64,000 nt of DNA, taken from assembly GCA_963669155.1 (NCBI GenBank), contig OZ022595.1, positions 20,209,491-20,273,490 of the forward strand. Reading direction: 5' to 3'. How positions within the stretch are numbered: position 1 is the stretch's first letter; every line of letters begins with the position of its first letter. The notes beneath the pieces were generated by a model. That model was given only the letters and a program-made list of their open reading frames with translations, did no database searches and was not told where the DNA came from. Positions 34,110 to 46,393 of this stretch are shown one piece after another. Origin of the DNA: Arbacia lixula (taxonomy: Eukaryota > Echinodermata > Echinoidea > Arbacioida > Arbaciidae). Both the position numbers and the translations under genes were made by a program.

Positions 34110-34564
34110 TTAAAGGGATAGTTCCCCCACAAAATTATTTTGGTTTCGATAAAAAGAGACACTTAACATAAACATATTAATGAATGTTTTACGAAAATCG
34201 GTCACAGGAAAAGGAAGTTATTTGATTTTGTGACGTCACTTGCTAGGTGCTCTTCCATATGTTGTGTACACATTTTTTTTGGAAAATGTCCATATTTTCA
34301 CCTGTGCGTTTGATATATCATTAGACACATGTTTTTACACACATATATCGCTATAAAAAGAATGTATTCTTTCATTAAAGAAAAAATAAAAAGGCACTTT
34401 ATGGGGAAGTAGTACACAATATATGAGAGCACCTCACACGTGACGTCGCAAACTCAACATTTTAATATCAAATAACTTTCTTTTCCTTTGACCGATTTTC
34501 GTCAAACCTTCATTTCTATGTTCCCTTCATGGGTCACATTTTCAGGGTGACCTATCACTTTAAA
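34110..34564. mobile_element. TTAAAGGGATAG hairpin MITE, unit 2
   Basis: Left arm ttaaagggatagttccccca ... cgaaaatcggtcacaggaaa, right arm its imperfect complement (ttcctttgaccgattttcg ... ctatcactttaaa). Contains tgacgtca in the left part and tgacgtcg in the right. 455 bp, non-coding. Confidence 0.65.
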
Positions 34565-34767
34565 GAGCATTGGTGGGTTTTTTTTTGCCGAAGACAGCCT
34601 AGAAATATTCGAAATCTAATATGTAAAGATAATGTGTCCCATTTGCAAAAGTCATATGAGACTCGCAGGAATCAGAAGTTGATATCGAGAACATGCGTGG
34701 AATATCACAGTCATCTCACGAACATTCAGGAAAACTGAAAAAAAAATCAACATTTTAGCTTAGGTAC

Positions 34768-34856
34768 TAGGCTGTGAGGTGCATGGACACAACCCAGTCT
34801 GATAACAACTATGTCTGGTAACACAGACTATGCCCCAATCCCATCCTCACTCCTCC
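34768..34856. mobile_element. Extra half of hairpin FB1 at the duplication join
   Basis: One arm plus half the loop. After the arm it continues into the complement of the other loop half (aatcccatcctcactcctcc) rather than the normal loop, then meets a complete element. It marks the switch of unit 2 from unit-3-like to unit-1-like sequence. Confidence 0.7.
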
Positions 34857-34859
34857 TAC

Positions 34860-35050
34860 TAGGCTGTGAGGTGCATGGACACAACCCAGTCTGATAACAA
34901 CTATGTCTGGTAACACAGACTATGCCCTAATGACGTCATAGCTCCTCTGGCTTCTTCCCCTCTTCTGAGAGGAGGAGGGAGGATGGAATTGGTGCATAGT
35001 CTGTGTTACCAGACATAGTTGTTAACAGACTGGGTTGTGTCCATGCACCT
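34860..35050. mobile_element. Hairpin element FB1, unit 2
   Basis: Complete copy directly after the half copy; same arms and loop as 13,281-13,475. Confidence 0.75.
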
Positions 35051-35344
35051 CAATTTGCCAACGCAATGCGAGACAAAAACAGATGATTTCATGCATGAGA
35101 ATAGAATGTTTCATATTATATTACTGTACATGCTGTAGAATAAATTGCATAACCATCTTGTTATGTTTTCTATGCGAATGGTTGCATTTTTCGCCGTGTA
35201 TGTAGCTGCAATTTAGTTGTGACCTGAACTTATGAATGTATGTATAGTCATTCAGTGTTCCCATACGGCTAATATCAAGACAAAAAATAAAGTTTGAGAA
35301 CTCCCTCTACCCCCACCCCCATACAACCCCAACCCTACCCCTCC

Positions 35345-35537
35345 TGTATCCCTGTTTCTGTCTCTGTCTTTCTCTCTCTCTCTCTCTTCTCCCAATATTC
35401 TTTCTTTCTATTCACACCCCCCCCCCCCTCTCTCTCTCTTTATACAACACCATTTCACACCCTCTTTATGACATTTATTTCTCCTTATCTATATTTCTTT
35501 TTTTTTCGCTATCTCTCTCTCACTTTCTCTCTACCCC

Positions 35538-35592
<55 letters not shown>

Positions 35593-35620
35593 ACTCTTCT
35601 TCACTCTCTCTTTCCTCATT
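35345..35620 (+). repeat. CT-rich array, unit 2
   Basis: Counterpart of 13,780-14,070 with a different repeat count. Confidence 0.9.
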
Positions 35621-35772
35621 GTACATCACCCTCCCATGCTCCATCTCTCATGCAGGCAGCTACATAACGCGTGTATAATATGTGTATAAATGTGCAGTGT
35701 GTGCGTGCCTGATGTCTATGTGTCGAGCTCCGTGAGTATGCGCCCGTCGTCCAATCGCCCCTGGGACGGCTA

Positions 35773-35810
35773 CACTGAACTATACCACTACGTAGTGGTA
35801 TAGTTCAGTG
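35773..35810. repeat. 38-bp perfect palindrome, unit 2
   Basis: Two 19-bp arms centred on ctac/gtag (cactgaactataccactac and its complement). Unit 1 (about 14,224-14,257) keeps the right arm but has a changed left arm; unit 3 has lost the whole motif (about 56,990). Confidence 0.8.
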
Positions 35811-36819
35811 GACGGCTATGTACCCGTGATTAGCCGCGTAGACTGCCGTGGATACACTATATATATAGTTGAACAAGCGCCGGGCGGTGAGCTGAGGCTG
35901 AGCGAATATTTCGTCACAATTTAGGAGATAAATAAGAAAAGCAAAACAACGAGGTTTACGATCCCTGATTTTCTTCCCTTTTTCGAATGCTGGTCTGCTC
36001 CTTTTCTCTCCCTTTTCTTAGGTATTGGTAGGGAGATTTATGACGGGCACCACAACCAACTTTAACTCCACGACGTAATTCTAACGGAATTCCGTCGGAC
36101 GCTAGTATAATATGTGCGATGTAAGAAAAAGAAACAAGTCGGCACTGAAAATGATTCAAATTTTGGGATTATCAAGAGAGATCGTCGGGACGATGTGCGA
36201 CGTTTAAACAATGAACAAGTATGATCACCGAACGGAGATTTAATTTGAATGGGCACTCGTCGGTTTCACATTTAGACGAATAGACCATTTTCGCATGCAA
36301 TGCAAATTTTATTCATCCCGTTCAAACAAAACGTTACTAATGGTAACCTCAAAGCTTGTCCAAGGTTTGTCCGAGTAGCAAATATTAATAGATTCAAAGC
36401 GCATTCCATCCAATGAATCTGAATGACCAGATACATGGGAATGCAATAACGCGTTACTACGCAGTTAGGGGGAAGTTATGAATACATTACGAGAACGGTG
36501 TATTAGGATCTGAACATTTGAGTGTATCAGATAATTTATTCAGAAATAACACAGAACACAGAATAACACAGAAATGCTATTGTACATCACAGATGACAAC
36601 CCGCAACTTTTTTTTTCTGCCAGAAGCACCATGCATGACAGTTGCAAGTGGATTAACAGGTGCGATACTCAATGGTCATTGAGCATGTGTATTGGGTGTG
36701 TGGAGGTATGTTCCCCTGACCCCATTTGCTTGCGCAGTTGTGACATGTAATGTATCTAATATGCATCTATAAAGATTCAATCGAGGAATATTGTTACAAT
36801 ATGGCAATAAGGCTTTAAA

Positions 36820-37555
36820 CGTGATATCTGGGCCTTGATATGGGCCCCACATGGGCTGCCCATATGGGGAGCATCTGGGCCCATATGGCCCCATTTGGCC
36901 CATCTGGGACCCATCTATCTTTTGCACCGTACACCCCGTCTGGGGCCCATATTTGCCAAATGGGCAAAAAAATGGAGGGCTGATATTTCACATGACTAAT
37001 CATACTTGAATCGGCTACATATGAACAAATAATACTTATCCTATCCTTAGCCTATGTTAACTGATCCTAGGGTTAGTACACTCACTTTCATATATAAAGT
37101 ACTACGTAAATTTACATTAAAAATATTGATTAGTACAATTAAAGATGAATATTTTGTTGTAATCATTGTTGTCTGGACTCAATTAGGTTGCACTCATTTT
37201 TTAATAAAATAGTTATTTGAATGTATGCTTAAAATCCTTCTATATAGTTATATGCCGGTTATTTTTATTCAAATGTACAAAAATATGACAAAATTCAATA
37301 GGACCAATGCATGCATGAATATTCATAAGCATTTCAGTTAGTGGGTTCTAGGTGGGGACAACCCATATGGGCCCCATATGGGTTTTATATGACTCAGTCG
37401 ACCCAGAAATAAGACCATATTGCCCATATACATACCACATGGGGCCCTATGGTTTTATCATCTGGGTTCTAGGTGGGACAAGCCACATGGGCCCCATATG
37501 GGTGGTACATAGTACATATGGGCCCCAGTAGACCCATATGGGCCCCAGATACTTT
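36820..37555. mobile_element. GGGCCCATATGG-rich element, unit 2
   Basis: Nearly identical copy of 15,268-16,003. Confidence 0.55.
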
Positions 37556-37962
37556 GCTTTGCCGAGTGTAAGCCTAAAATCCGTCAAAGGACGGAAAACT
37601 TTGATTCTTTTTTTCTCAACAGGCTATATACCATGTTACCTTTGCAATGGACACACATTTTTTCACGGTCATATACCTTAAGGGCAAAGATGAATTCCTT
37701 CATCAAAAAACAGAAAAGGGGGAATTTATGAAATGATTCAGCACACGTTTCGTCAAAAAATTAAAATTTAAAAAACACGTAAGTTTTTTTATCCTTTGAC
37801 TGATATTCATGAAATCTTCACTAATATGTTTCTTTTATGTGCCTGCTTTCTTTAAATCCAAATCAACTACAGAATTGTCAGAAAGGTTATGGAAGTTTGT
37901 GAATGTTTGTTAGAGTTTTGATCTCGAACGTTCTTTACTAGGCCGGCTTAACATGAGCGTCT

Positions 37963-38448
37963 CTAATTGTCAATGCGATTTATGTTCAGCTCAAATAAAA
38001 CGAATCTCACTTGTTTAATAATCGATAAAACCTCCTCCCTAAGAGCGATGGTGGGAGTGATGTTTGTGGTAGCGATAGTGGGAGTAGTATCGATGGTGGA
38101 AGTGATGAAAGGGGTAGAGATGGGAGAAGAGGCATCGATGGTGGGAGTGGTAGCAATGCTAGACGTGGTAGTGATGGTGGGAGTGGTGTCTGTGGTCGCG
38201 ATGGGGGGAGAGGTGGCTGTGGTAGTGATGGTAGGAGTGGTGGCTGTGCTTGCGATGCTAGAAGTGGTGTCTCTGATAGCGATAGTGGGAGTGGTGGTTG
38301 TGGTAGCGATGGTAGAAGTGGTAGAAGTGGTAGCGACGGCGGTAGCAATGGTGGAAGTGGTATCGATGGTGGGAGTGGTCGCACCAATTTCGACTAAAAT
38401 GTTCATGTTATAAATGAAAGACAAGAGGAATCGAAGAATATCAATCAT
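37963..38448 (-). pseudogene. Collapsed copy of the mucin/PAN ORF, unit 2
   Basis: Same 161-residue form and same deletion join as unit 1, differing by one visible substitution in the repeat (GCTAGA to GCTAGAC context near 38,160). The shared deletion shows that the right parts of units 1 and 2 descend from one copy. Confidence 0.55.
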
Positions 38449-38578
38449 ATGCAATCCTATGTTACATACATAATTTAATTACTGTAATAGTCTTGAAAAA
38501 ATGTTTTCATTGATCTCTATCATGGAAAGATATACTAGCGAAAATGTATTTGTCGTTTCCCCAGCCCCCCCCCCCCCC

Positions 38579-38609
<31 letters not shown>

Positions 38610-39456
38610 AAGAAATATGCGTTGTCTGATTATTCCCTATCCCAATCGTGTATCCCAAAACAAGTACCCTGTCCAGCGGCACGTCCATGCACAGTACTTT
38701 CAGCAGAGGAGTACCTCTCAACCACCCACCGCCCCCCCCCCCCCCCTTCAACCCCCGACGCGGGATATTGACATGGTTTTATATTTATTGCACTGCCAAA
38801 GGGATATCAAGATTTAAAAATCTTGCTTAAAGGATTATTGCCGCCTTTTTCACCTCTTTTTTCTTTGTACTTTCCATTAAAATACACTGTACCTTAAAAT
38901 CATTGTAAATGAAATGTCATCATTTTTAAGTTCACTAAAGTGTCGCATTACGTAATTACATGATTTAGACTTGTTTTAGTACCATGTAAAATAGGATTAT
39001 GAAAGAAGAAATCAATGTGTCAAAATTGAATTGAATTAAAGATGTATGTACTACCTTTTTCATTGGGTTGCCATGGTAACTGCATCACCCCCAGGTCCAG
39101 GGCCTATACATGAAGCAATTAATAGTTACCCAGTAAGCATGCTTCTGCGTTTTTATATCTTTCATTCATTTTCCTTTTTAGCAATTTCGGAAACTCCTTG
39201 TTTGTAATTGTTTTCATTCGTTCCTTTTAATTTCTTTCATACCTTCTCCTTTTTAATTTCTTTTATCCCTTCTCATCTATTTCTTTTATTCCTTCAGCTT
39301 TCTACTTCTTCCATTCCTTCTTTTCAAGCTCTTCCAGCATTCACTCTTTTCATGTTCTGTTTTTATCATCAATTTCAGTATTTGATCTCTAAAGTTATTG
39401 CTCCAAATCACAGTTTTGTGGGTGCCGGTCATGAAAGATTTGAACATCCACTTTAC

Positions 39457-39738
39457 CTGTATCGCAGTGCTTGGCGACAATCGGTAAACCAAAGCCACCC
39501 ATATCAGCTCCCTTCAGGGCTTTCTCCAACCCTTCTCTGGAAGCTCCTTCCTTGGAGGACCACTGCCAGAGCACTTCTTTAACAGCTTCTCTGAAGTCTT
39601 GCTTATGTCTTTTTAAAATGGCTTGATTCTCATCATAGCCCACTCCAAGTTGACCACAAAAGCTGGTGTAGGCAGCTGTAGGAAACTTCTGAGCAAGCTC
39701 CTCAAACAATGGTTCCCTCTTTTCTAAGAATCCATTCC
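39457..39738 (-). CDS. Death-domain exon, copy 3
   Basis: 282 nt, phase 1-1, both splice sites intact, open throughout. It differs from copy 2 by six substitutions, five of them amino-acid changing: I to M in GGFG's neighbour (AD-I/M), K to R in AILK(K/R)HK, and H to F in KQD(H/F)REA, the last needing all three bases of one codon. The surrounding kilobases differ by well under one percent by eye. A MITE (39,763-40,203) sits in the upstream intron 24 bases from the exon. First death-domain exon downstream of the unit 3 ATG exon. Confidence 0.7.
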
Positions 39739-39762
39739 CTGTTGAAAGTAAATGATAGCAAT

Positions 39763-40203
39763 AAGCCAGTTCGTAATTACAATTTGCGCATGAGCAGATG
39801 AAGGTCAAAGTGACCAAACCAGCTTGTTGGTTTTTAAATCACTGAGATAAGCATCATCATTAATAAGTTATTTTAGAATATGCTTGTTATCCAATTTATA
39901 AAAGAACACCGAGGTGTTCAATCATGGGGTATTTGACAACAGGCCAAACGACAACAATTAGTTTACAATAAACAATGTAATAGAAGCTTTCCCAATTGTT
40001 CACAGACCGTAGCCTACTATTCTTGTCACCTGTCTTGAAATGGTTCCTTTATTAGAGGTTGAATATCGCAAATTGCTATGTCGGGTAAGCACATTACGTA
40101 ACATCTCCTTTTGAAATGATATATTAATCAACTGCTTATCCTAATGAAAAAGGGAAAGGTCATAGTGACCAAACCTGATCCAGAGCTAACTACGAACTGG
40201 CTT
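39763..40203. mobile_element. 441-bp MITE private to unit 2
   Basis: Inverted ends aagccagttcgtaattac / gaactggctt with one mismatch, flanked by AT on both sides. The empty site gcaattaag is seen at 18,305-18,312 and beside death-domain copy 1. Inserted after the units separated, so a young element. Confidence 0.8.
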
Positions 40204-40343
40204 ATTAAGATGAATAGATTATGGGTGTGGTGAAACCCTCGCTAATTTACATGAGGAGTGTCCTGGGAGGACATTCTGGAATACTAATTTGGCCTCTCCT
40301 AGGCATCTTGGGGAGTTAAGAGAAAACTTAGGAGAAAACTTAA

Positions 40344-40655
40344 CCCGAGAAGCCCGATTTCAATAACTGAGCGTGAACCGCGCCGTACGATTTCATTTCC
40401 AGGAAACAGAAGACCGCGGCGTTTCCATCAGTAGGCGGTGCTTAGCGCGCGTTCCGCCAATAGATAGAAAGCGCTCTCCGGTTTAGCGATTTCCCTTCTT
40501 TCGACGTCATTATGTAATGAATATTCATGAAAAACGACTGTCATAGATGAATATTCATATATTCGTCTTGTTTGACCAATGGCGTGCACCTCACGATCTC
40601 CGCATCGAAATCCATATTCATGAAGAGCGGAGTTATGTCATCGCAGCGGTCGTGA
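40344..40655. promoter_or_regulatory. CpG-rich CCAAT-bearing block upstream of death-domain copy 3
   Basis: Nearly identical to 18,450-18,760. It is separated from the exon by the 441-bp MITE as well as the shared intron. Confidence 0.3.
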
Positions 40656-40660
40656 TCACG

Positions 40661-41445
40661 GGGGGGGGGGGGGGGATGAAGAAAGAGAAAAGGGCAAAAA
40701 AAATGAAAAGAAGAATGACAAAAGAAGGAGAAACTAGTAGGAGAGGGGTGAGGGAAAAAAAGACAAAGAAATAATGCAGAACAACGAAGTAGAAGAGGTA
40801 GAAGAAGAAGAAGAAGGAGAGAAAGGAGGAGATGAATAACGAAGGAGAGGCAAAAAAGAGAAGTAGAAGGGGGATGGGAGAAGGAGACGTGAAAGAAAAG
40901 GGAGGGGAAGAATTAGCAGAAAGAGGAGGTGAAGAGAAATATTGAAAGAAATGAAGAAGGATAAGAGGAGAAAAAAAGGAGAAGGAGGAGAAAAAGATTT
41001 TTAAAAAATACGAAGCAGACGCAAGGGAACTAGAAGAGGGGGAGGCGGGGGGGGGGGGAGAAAAAAAGGAAAACGGAGAGAAGAGAGAAGAAGAACGAGG
41101 AGAAGAAGAAGAAAAGCAAGGTATAGAGGAAGAATAACGAAGAAGGAAAGCAGGAGATGTAGAAGGAGGGAGAGGTAGAAGGAGCAGAATAAGAAGGAGA
41201 AGGAAAAGAATGATATCAAAAGAGATGACGAAAATAAGAAGAATAAAAAAAGAATGAGAAGAAGACAATAAAGAAGGAAATAGAGATGATAAAGAAGAAG
41301 GAGTCGATAAAGAAGAAGGAAAAGCAAGAGAAATAAAAGATGGGGGAGTTGGTGAGAAGAATATCAGTAAGAAAAGAAAAGGAAGGAGAAGAAGAAGAGG
41401 GGGAGGAAGGGGAAGAAGCAGCAGTTAAATAAGAAGATAAATAAG
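40661..41445 (+). repeat. Polypurine tract, unit 2
   Basis: Counterpart of 18,765-19,555 with small length changes in (GAA)n and poly-G. Confidence 0.9.
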
Positions 41446-41620
41446 TCGATTATTCATCTTCCATTGGGATAAAGTTAGGGCTCATTTACGGAATAAGTAT
41501 CCCTCCAAACCGTTTATGTGTCAAAAATTGAGGAGGGACATTTATCTGCGACCCCCCCCCCCTCCCCCCCCCCCCCCTCTCTCTCCCTCTCTCTTTCACC
41601 CCCTGGTTTACTGAAGATCA

Positions 41621-41759
41621 GGGGGGCATTTCATCAAAGGACTTGTCGGACGTTTTATCCGACAAACTGTTATAAGCTACTGAAATGCTTGCATCTTATT
41701 GGCCGAGAGCAAACTTGTCGGATAAAATATCCGACAAGTCCTTTGATGAAATGCCCCCC
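41621..41759. mobile_element. 139-bp hairpin MITE, unit 2
   Basis: Identical in position and structure to the unit 1 copy. Confidence 0.75.
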
Positions 41760-43491
41760 AGATCTATTATTATTAGGTGGTCTGTCGTCAACGACAGATC
41801 ACCTCTTAATTTCGTTAAACTTTTCTTTATCTTCTTCTCCTTCTTCTTGTTCTTTATTTTTATTCCTTCACCCCCACTTTTTTGTGCCGGGCATAACTCA
41901 TAATTGCCACATCATTTTTATTGAAACTTTTATCACTTCTTGGTATTAATGTAATCTTTTAGGAATAAGCTTTTCAAGGTCATCACATGATCATAACGTC
42001 ATCAACGAGCAATTTATTGAAAAACTATTACTTCATCCAACTCCAGAATGGATAATTGGCTCAAAATGAAATTTGACATGAATAAATCAAACAAGTTGAC
42101 AAATAATTTCATTACAAAAAAAACGCGCGCGTACGCGTACGTTATTGCATTTACAAGCGTGCAAAATTTAAAAATGCTCTAAATCAGCTAGAATTTTTTT
42201 TGCATATGTTTTAGGCTATTTCGAGCATTTCAAAAATTTCCGCGCGTACGCGCGCGTTCGCACGTTTTTCCGTGCGTAGCGCAAACGCAGCGTCAAAATT
42301 CCGTGTTTTTACTGGTTTCATGTTTCTGACACTCCATAAATTACATTCTGCAATTTTGAGCCATTTTCATGCAATAATAAGGTCGTGCGGGTGCGTCAAA
42401 GTTCAAAGTCCGCGCGCGCGTCAATACGTTTTTGTGTGCAAATATTGCAAAATACATGACTATATTCAATCGGCTCCTAAAAATAGCTCCTCAGAATGGC
42501 TGGTAACCCCCAATTTTTTTTTCATATTTTGAAAGAGTGGGAACTCTAGATGCTATTTCATGTATCATTTGGTCGTTAAATACATCGTGACGTCATCATA
42601 TTGCCATATGAATCGAAAAAAAAATCAATTTTCATGTATGACGTCATAAACTTTTTTACCCGTTCTTGCGTATCTCAATAATCCTTTGTCAATTTTCTTC
42701 CATATTTCAGTATGTGATAGCTGAGACATTGCTCTATGAAATATCAGCCCTAATTCTTAACAGGATTCCATCTTCATGGTATAAATTTGATTATATTAAT
42801 GTCAAAATCGGTCGCATGTACGTGTTATGTCAATGGAAGGGGTATTTATGAAATGACATGACGAGCTTCTAGGAGCTGTATCTCGCTTATGTTCAATTCT
42901 GTTACTCTGAAATTTTAGTATGTTGTAGCTGAGTGTACTAGCTTTCGTGAACGTAACCTTTATTTTTTAATCAGATGTCGCGATCATGGCGAAATTTCAG
43001 CTTGAATATCAATTTCTTAATCATCCTAGCCCCTGCTGGGCATTACGTGTTAAGTGAATGGGAAGATGTGTGGCTCAACGGGTAAGGCGCTGCTTTAAGA
43101 TCTCGAGGCCCCCGGTTCGTTTCCTGGAGTGGGTACGGTCAATTTTTGTATTCCTTTTGCAATGTTTATTTTGCCACTTTCCTCTGTTCTATCCCTCACT
43201 TTGTCATTGTCTTTGAGATTTTCTTTCCCATTCTTTTTCTCTTGCCCCTTTATATTACATGATATTAATCAAATGTTATTAGCACAGACATGTGATCATT
43301 TTGTGAAGTCTCTGAAATGTTAGTATATTGTACGTGGCTTTATGAGTTTTCTTGAGCGTTGCCTCTGATTTCTAATAAATAGATAGTGTCACCATGGAAA
43401 GACGATGGTGTCACCGTGCATTTACCATACCATGTCTGTGCACAAATTTGTGAATGCAGCTCACCTTATACTTGTCCACAAGTATGTATCG

Positions 43492-45601
43492 TGATAATTC
43501 ATGTTTGATATCTGCAAGCAGTGCTACATGTGGGCGGGGGGGGGGGGGGGGGGGACATGCTTCCGAACAACAGATATTATGCTTATACCACCCCTGGGCT
43601 CCCTAACACACGTATTGTCTCATATCACCTCTATTTGCATATCTATTGTAGATATTCAATGGATGTGCAGTGTGGCGTGAATCTCGTGAATTCTGTAACC
43701 GGAGATACATTCTTCGGGATTGAGCTAACATCAACCCACCAGTCCGAAAGATATCTAGTGCGATTTATTGTGTACATTGAAAAGAGGAAGTTGTGTTTCA
43801 AAAGAGACATCTTAAAGCATATTTTGTATAAGTGATCTGTAATTACTCCAGCCTTCTCATATGGTGGAAATAATCAAATATTTATAAATGACAACATGCC
43901 ACTGTAGCAAGCTCCCCCCCCCCTCTGTTTGTCTGTCTGTATGTCCCTCTCGTCTGTCTCTGTCTCTCCTTCAATCTCTCTCTCTTTCTCTCCTTCAATC
44001 TCTCTCTCTTTCTCTCTCTGTCTCTCCTTCAATCTCTCTCTCTCTCTCTTTCTCTCTCTCCCTCTCCTTCAAACTCTTTGATATTCTCTTGCACTCTCCC
44101 GTTCGTTCTCTACATCGTTATTCCCAGAGCCAGTTTGGCCAACTCAGTTTCAATAGGTAACAATATGGCGCATATTATTTTATTGTCTGCTTGCTTGCCA
44201 AAATCTGTGTATAGATGGCTGTAGTTATCCATATGTTTAGCCTATCACCATTATCAGCTCTGTATGTCTCTCCTCCTACATTTCTCTTTCCTCTGTTCTC
44301 TTTCTATGTTTCTCTGTCTATATTTCTTTCCATTTCTTTTTCTATTTCTCACATACACACACGCCTACATACAATTACGCACATACACACAAACGCATTG
44401 ACCAAAGAAAGCAGCTCATTTCCCCATGTGTTCCCTCTCTAAGTTCTACTGCATTTACATAATATGAACGTATGTAATTGGTATATGTTTATCTGAAAAT
44501 GGCATATCTGTTTCATGAACACTTTACAGAAGGGCCTCTGAAAATAGAGGCGGGTGAGTTTGAACCATGGTAAAATAAATACTGCAACTACACGTGGTGA
44601 AAGATTCCCGCCTGAAGTTACACTGAGCGTTGGGTTGGGCCCACGCGCAGTCAGATCTTGATCTTGCAAAACAATTATTTCTATAAGATATTTGCACGGA
44701 ATAATGGCGTGACCCCTGTTAGTACTTTGATGTATTCATAAAGAAATAGGGTGCAGCTTGTCACCAAATAAGGCTTGAAGAATGAGCGCAGACATCACGT
44801 GATGAGGTGCGTTATGTATTCATTTCATTCATCATATTCAGTAGAAGTCTATAATAGCATGTGCTACGTGGCATGTATTATTGGCCTCCAACGATGGTAT
44901 ACATTTTACAAAGCAGACGGACTATGCAGTCTCCATACGCAAGTACAAGGCATGGAATGGCCGACTCTGTGTACGTTCATAATGCCTGTCAAAGTGCTGT
45001 TCCTTTTATTACCAATTAATGTTGAATTTATGATCGAAACATCATCAATGATTATTGTGATATCTAGCACCAAATATGGGTTTCCTTTTTGTGGGACGCA
45101 CTGTATAATCAAGGATAATATATGAAGAGAAATGTTAAAAATAATATTTTGTTTTACTTTAACCAAAATAAATCAACATTATTTTTCACAAAAATGTTAG
45201 ATAAGAAAACGCAAGGCAAATCATTGAGATTTTGGTCCCTCATCTAGGGGGACGGGGAAGAGGCTTCCCAACCTATAGTTACTTTAGACAAAGGGAGTAC
45301 ATATGCCCTTGAGCGATCGCTGCCCGTGCTAAAAGAAAAAAGGATACTTACGAAATGCAAACTTTACTTGCCTAGCAGCAAAGTTGTACATTGATCTTCA
45401 ATGATAGGCCTGCAAATATTGTTTAATTCGGTGAAAACCATGTGGAGTAAATGTCGAAAAACGTACAAATTTAGATGATCAATGCAATCTTTTAAAATAG
45501 TGCATACTAAAATGACCTTATGTTAGAACTGATATTCAAAATATGTCGACCGATTGCTTGTATACTGAAATGAATAGAGACCCATAATGTATTTACCGTG
45601 A
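43492..45601 (+). repeat. Nested tandem repeat, first copy, unit 2
   Basis: Counterpart of 21,610-23,652 with 4 ccttcaa-type units. Confidence 0.85.
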
Positions 45602-45710
45602 CTTTATTCCCCTTCCCTTTTTGCTCACTAATCATTTATTTTGCAGCTACATACAAATATTTTGTATCAATTGATATCCAATTTATATTTTCTATTTGCA
45701 AACATGTTTA

Positions 45711-46193
45711 TGATAATTTATGTTTGATATCTGCAGTGATACATGTGGGGGGGGGGGGGTATGCTTCCGAGCAACAGCTCCCTGACACACGTATTGTCTC
45801 ATATCACCTCTATTTGCATATCTATTGTAGACATGATGTGCAGCGTAGCGTGAATCTCGTGACTGAATTCTGTAACCGGAGATACATTCTTCGGGATTGA
45901 GCTAACACACATCAACCGACCAGTCCGTACAGATATCTAGTGCCATTTATTGTGTACATTGAAAAGAGGAAGTTGTGTTACAAAAGAGACATCTTAAAGC
46001 ATATTTTGTATAACTGATCTGTAATTACTCCAGCCTTCTCATATGGTGGAAATAATCAAATATTTATAAATGACAATATGCCACTGTAGCAAGCTCCCCC
46101 CCCCCCCCTCTGTTTGTCTATCTGTATGCCCCTCTCGTCTGTCTCTGTCTCTCCTTCAATCTCTCTCTCTTTCTCTCTCTGTCTCTCCTTCAA

Positions 46194-46224
<31 letters not shown>

Positions 46225-46277
46225 GTCTCTCCTTCAATCTCTCTCTCTCCCTCTTTCTCTCTCTGTCTCTCCTTCAA

Positions 46278-46308
<31 letters not shown>

Positions 46309-46361
46309 GTCTCTCCTTCAATCTCTCTCTCTCCCTCTTTCTCTCTCTGTCTCTCCTTCAA

Positions 46362-46393
<32 letters not shown>

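Noticed and set aside
39395-39817. 140-codon frame extending death-domain copy 3 into the MITE
   Set aside because: Its first codon is TTG, with no in-frame ATG before the exon, and it reads through an intact splice acceptor.
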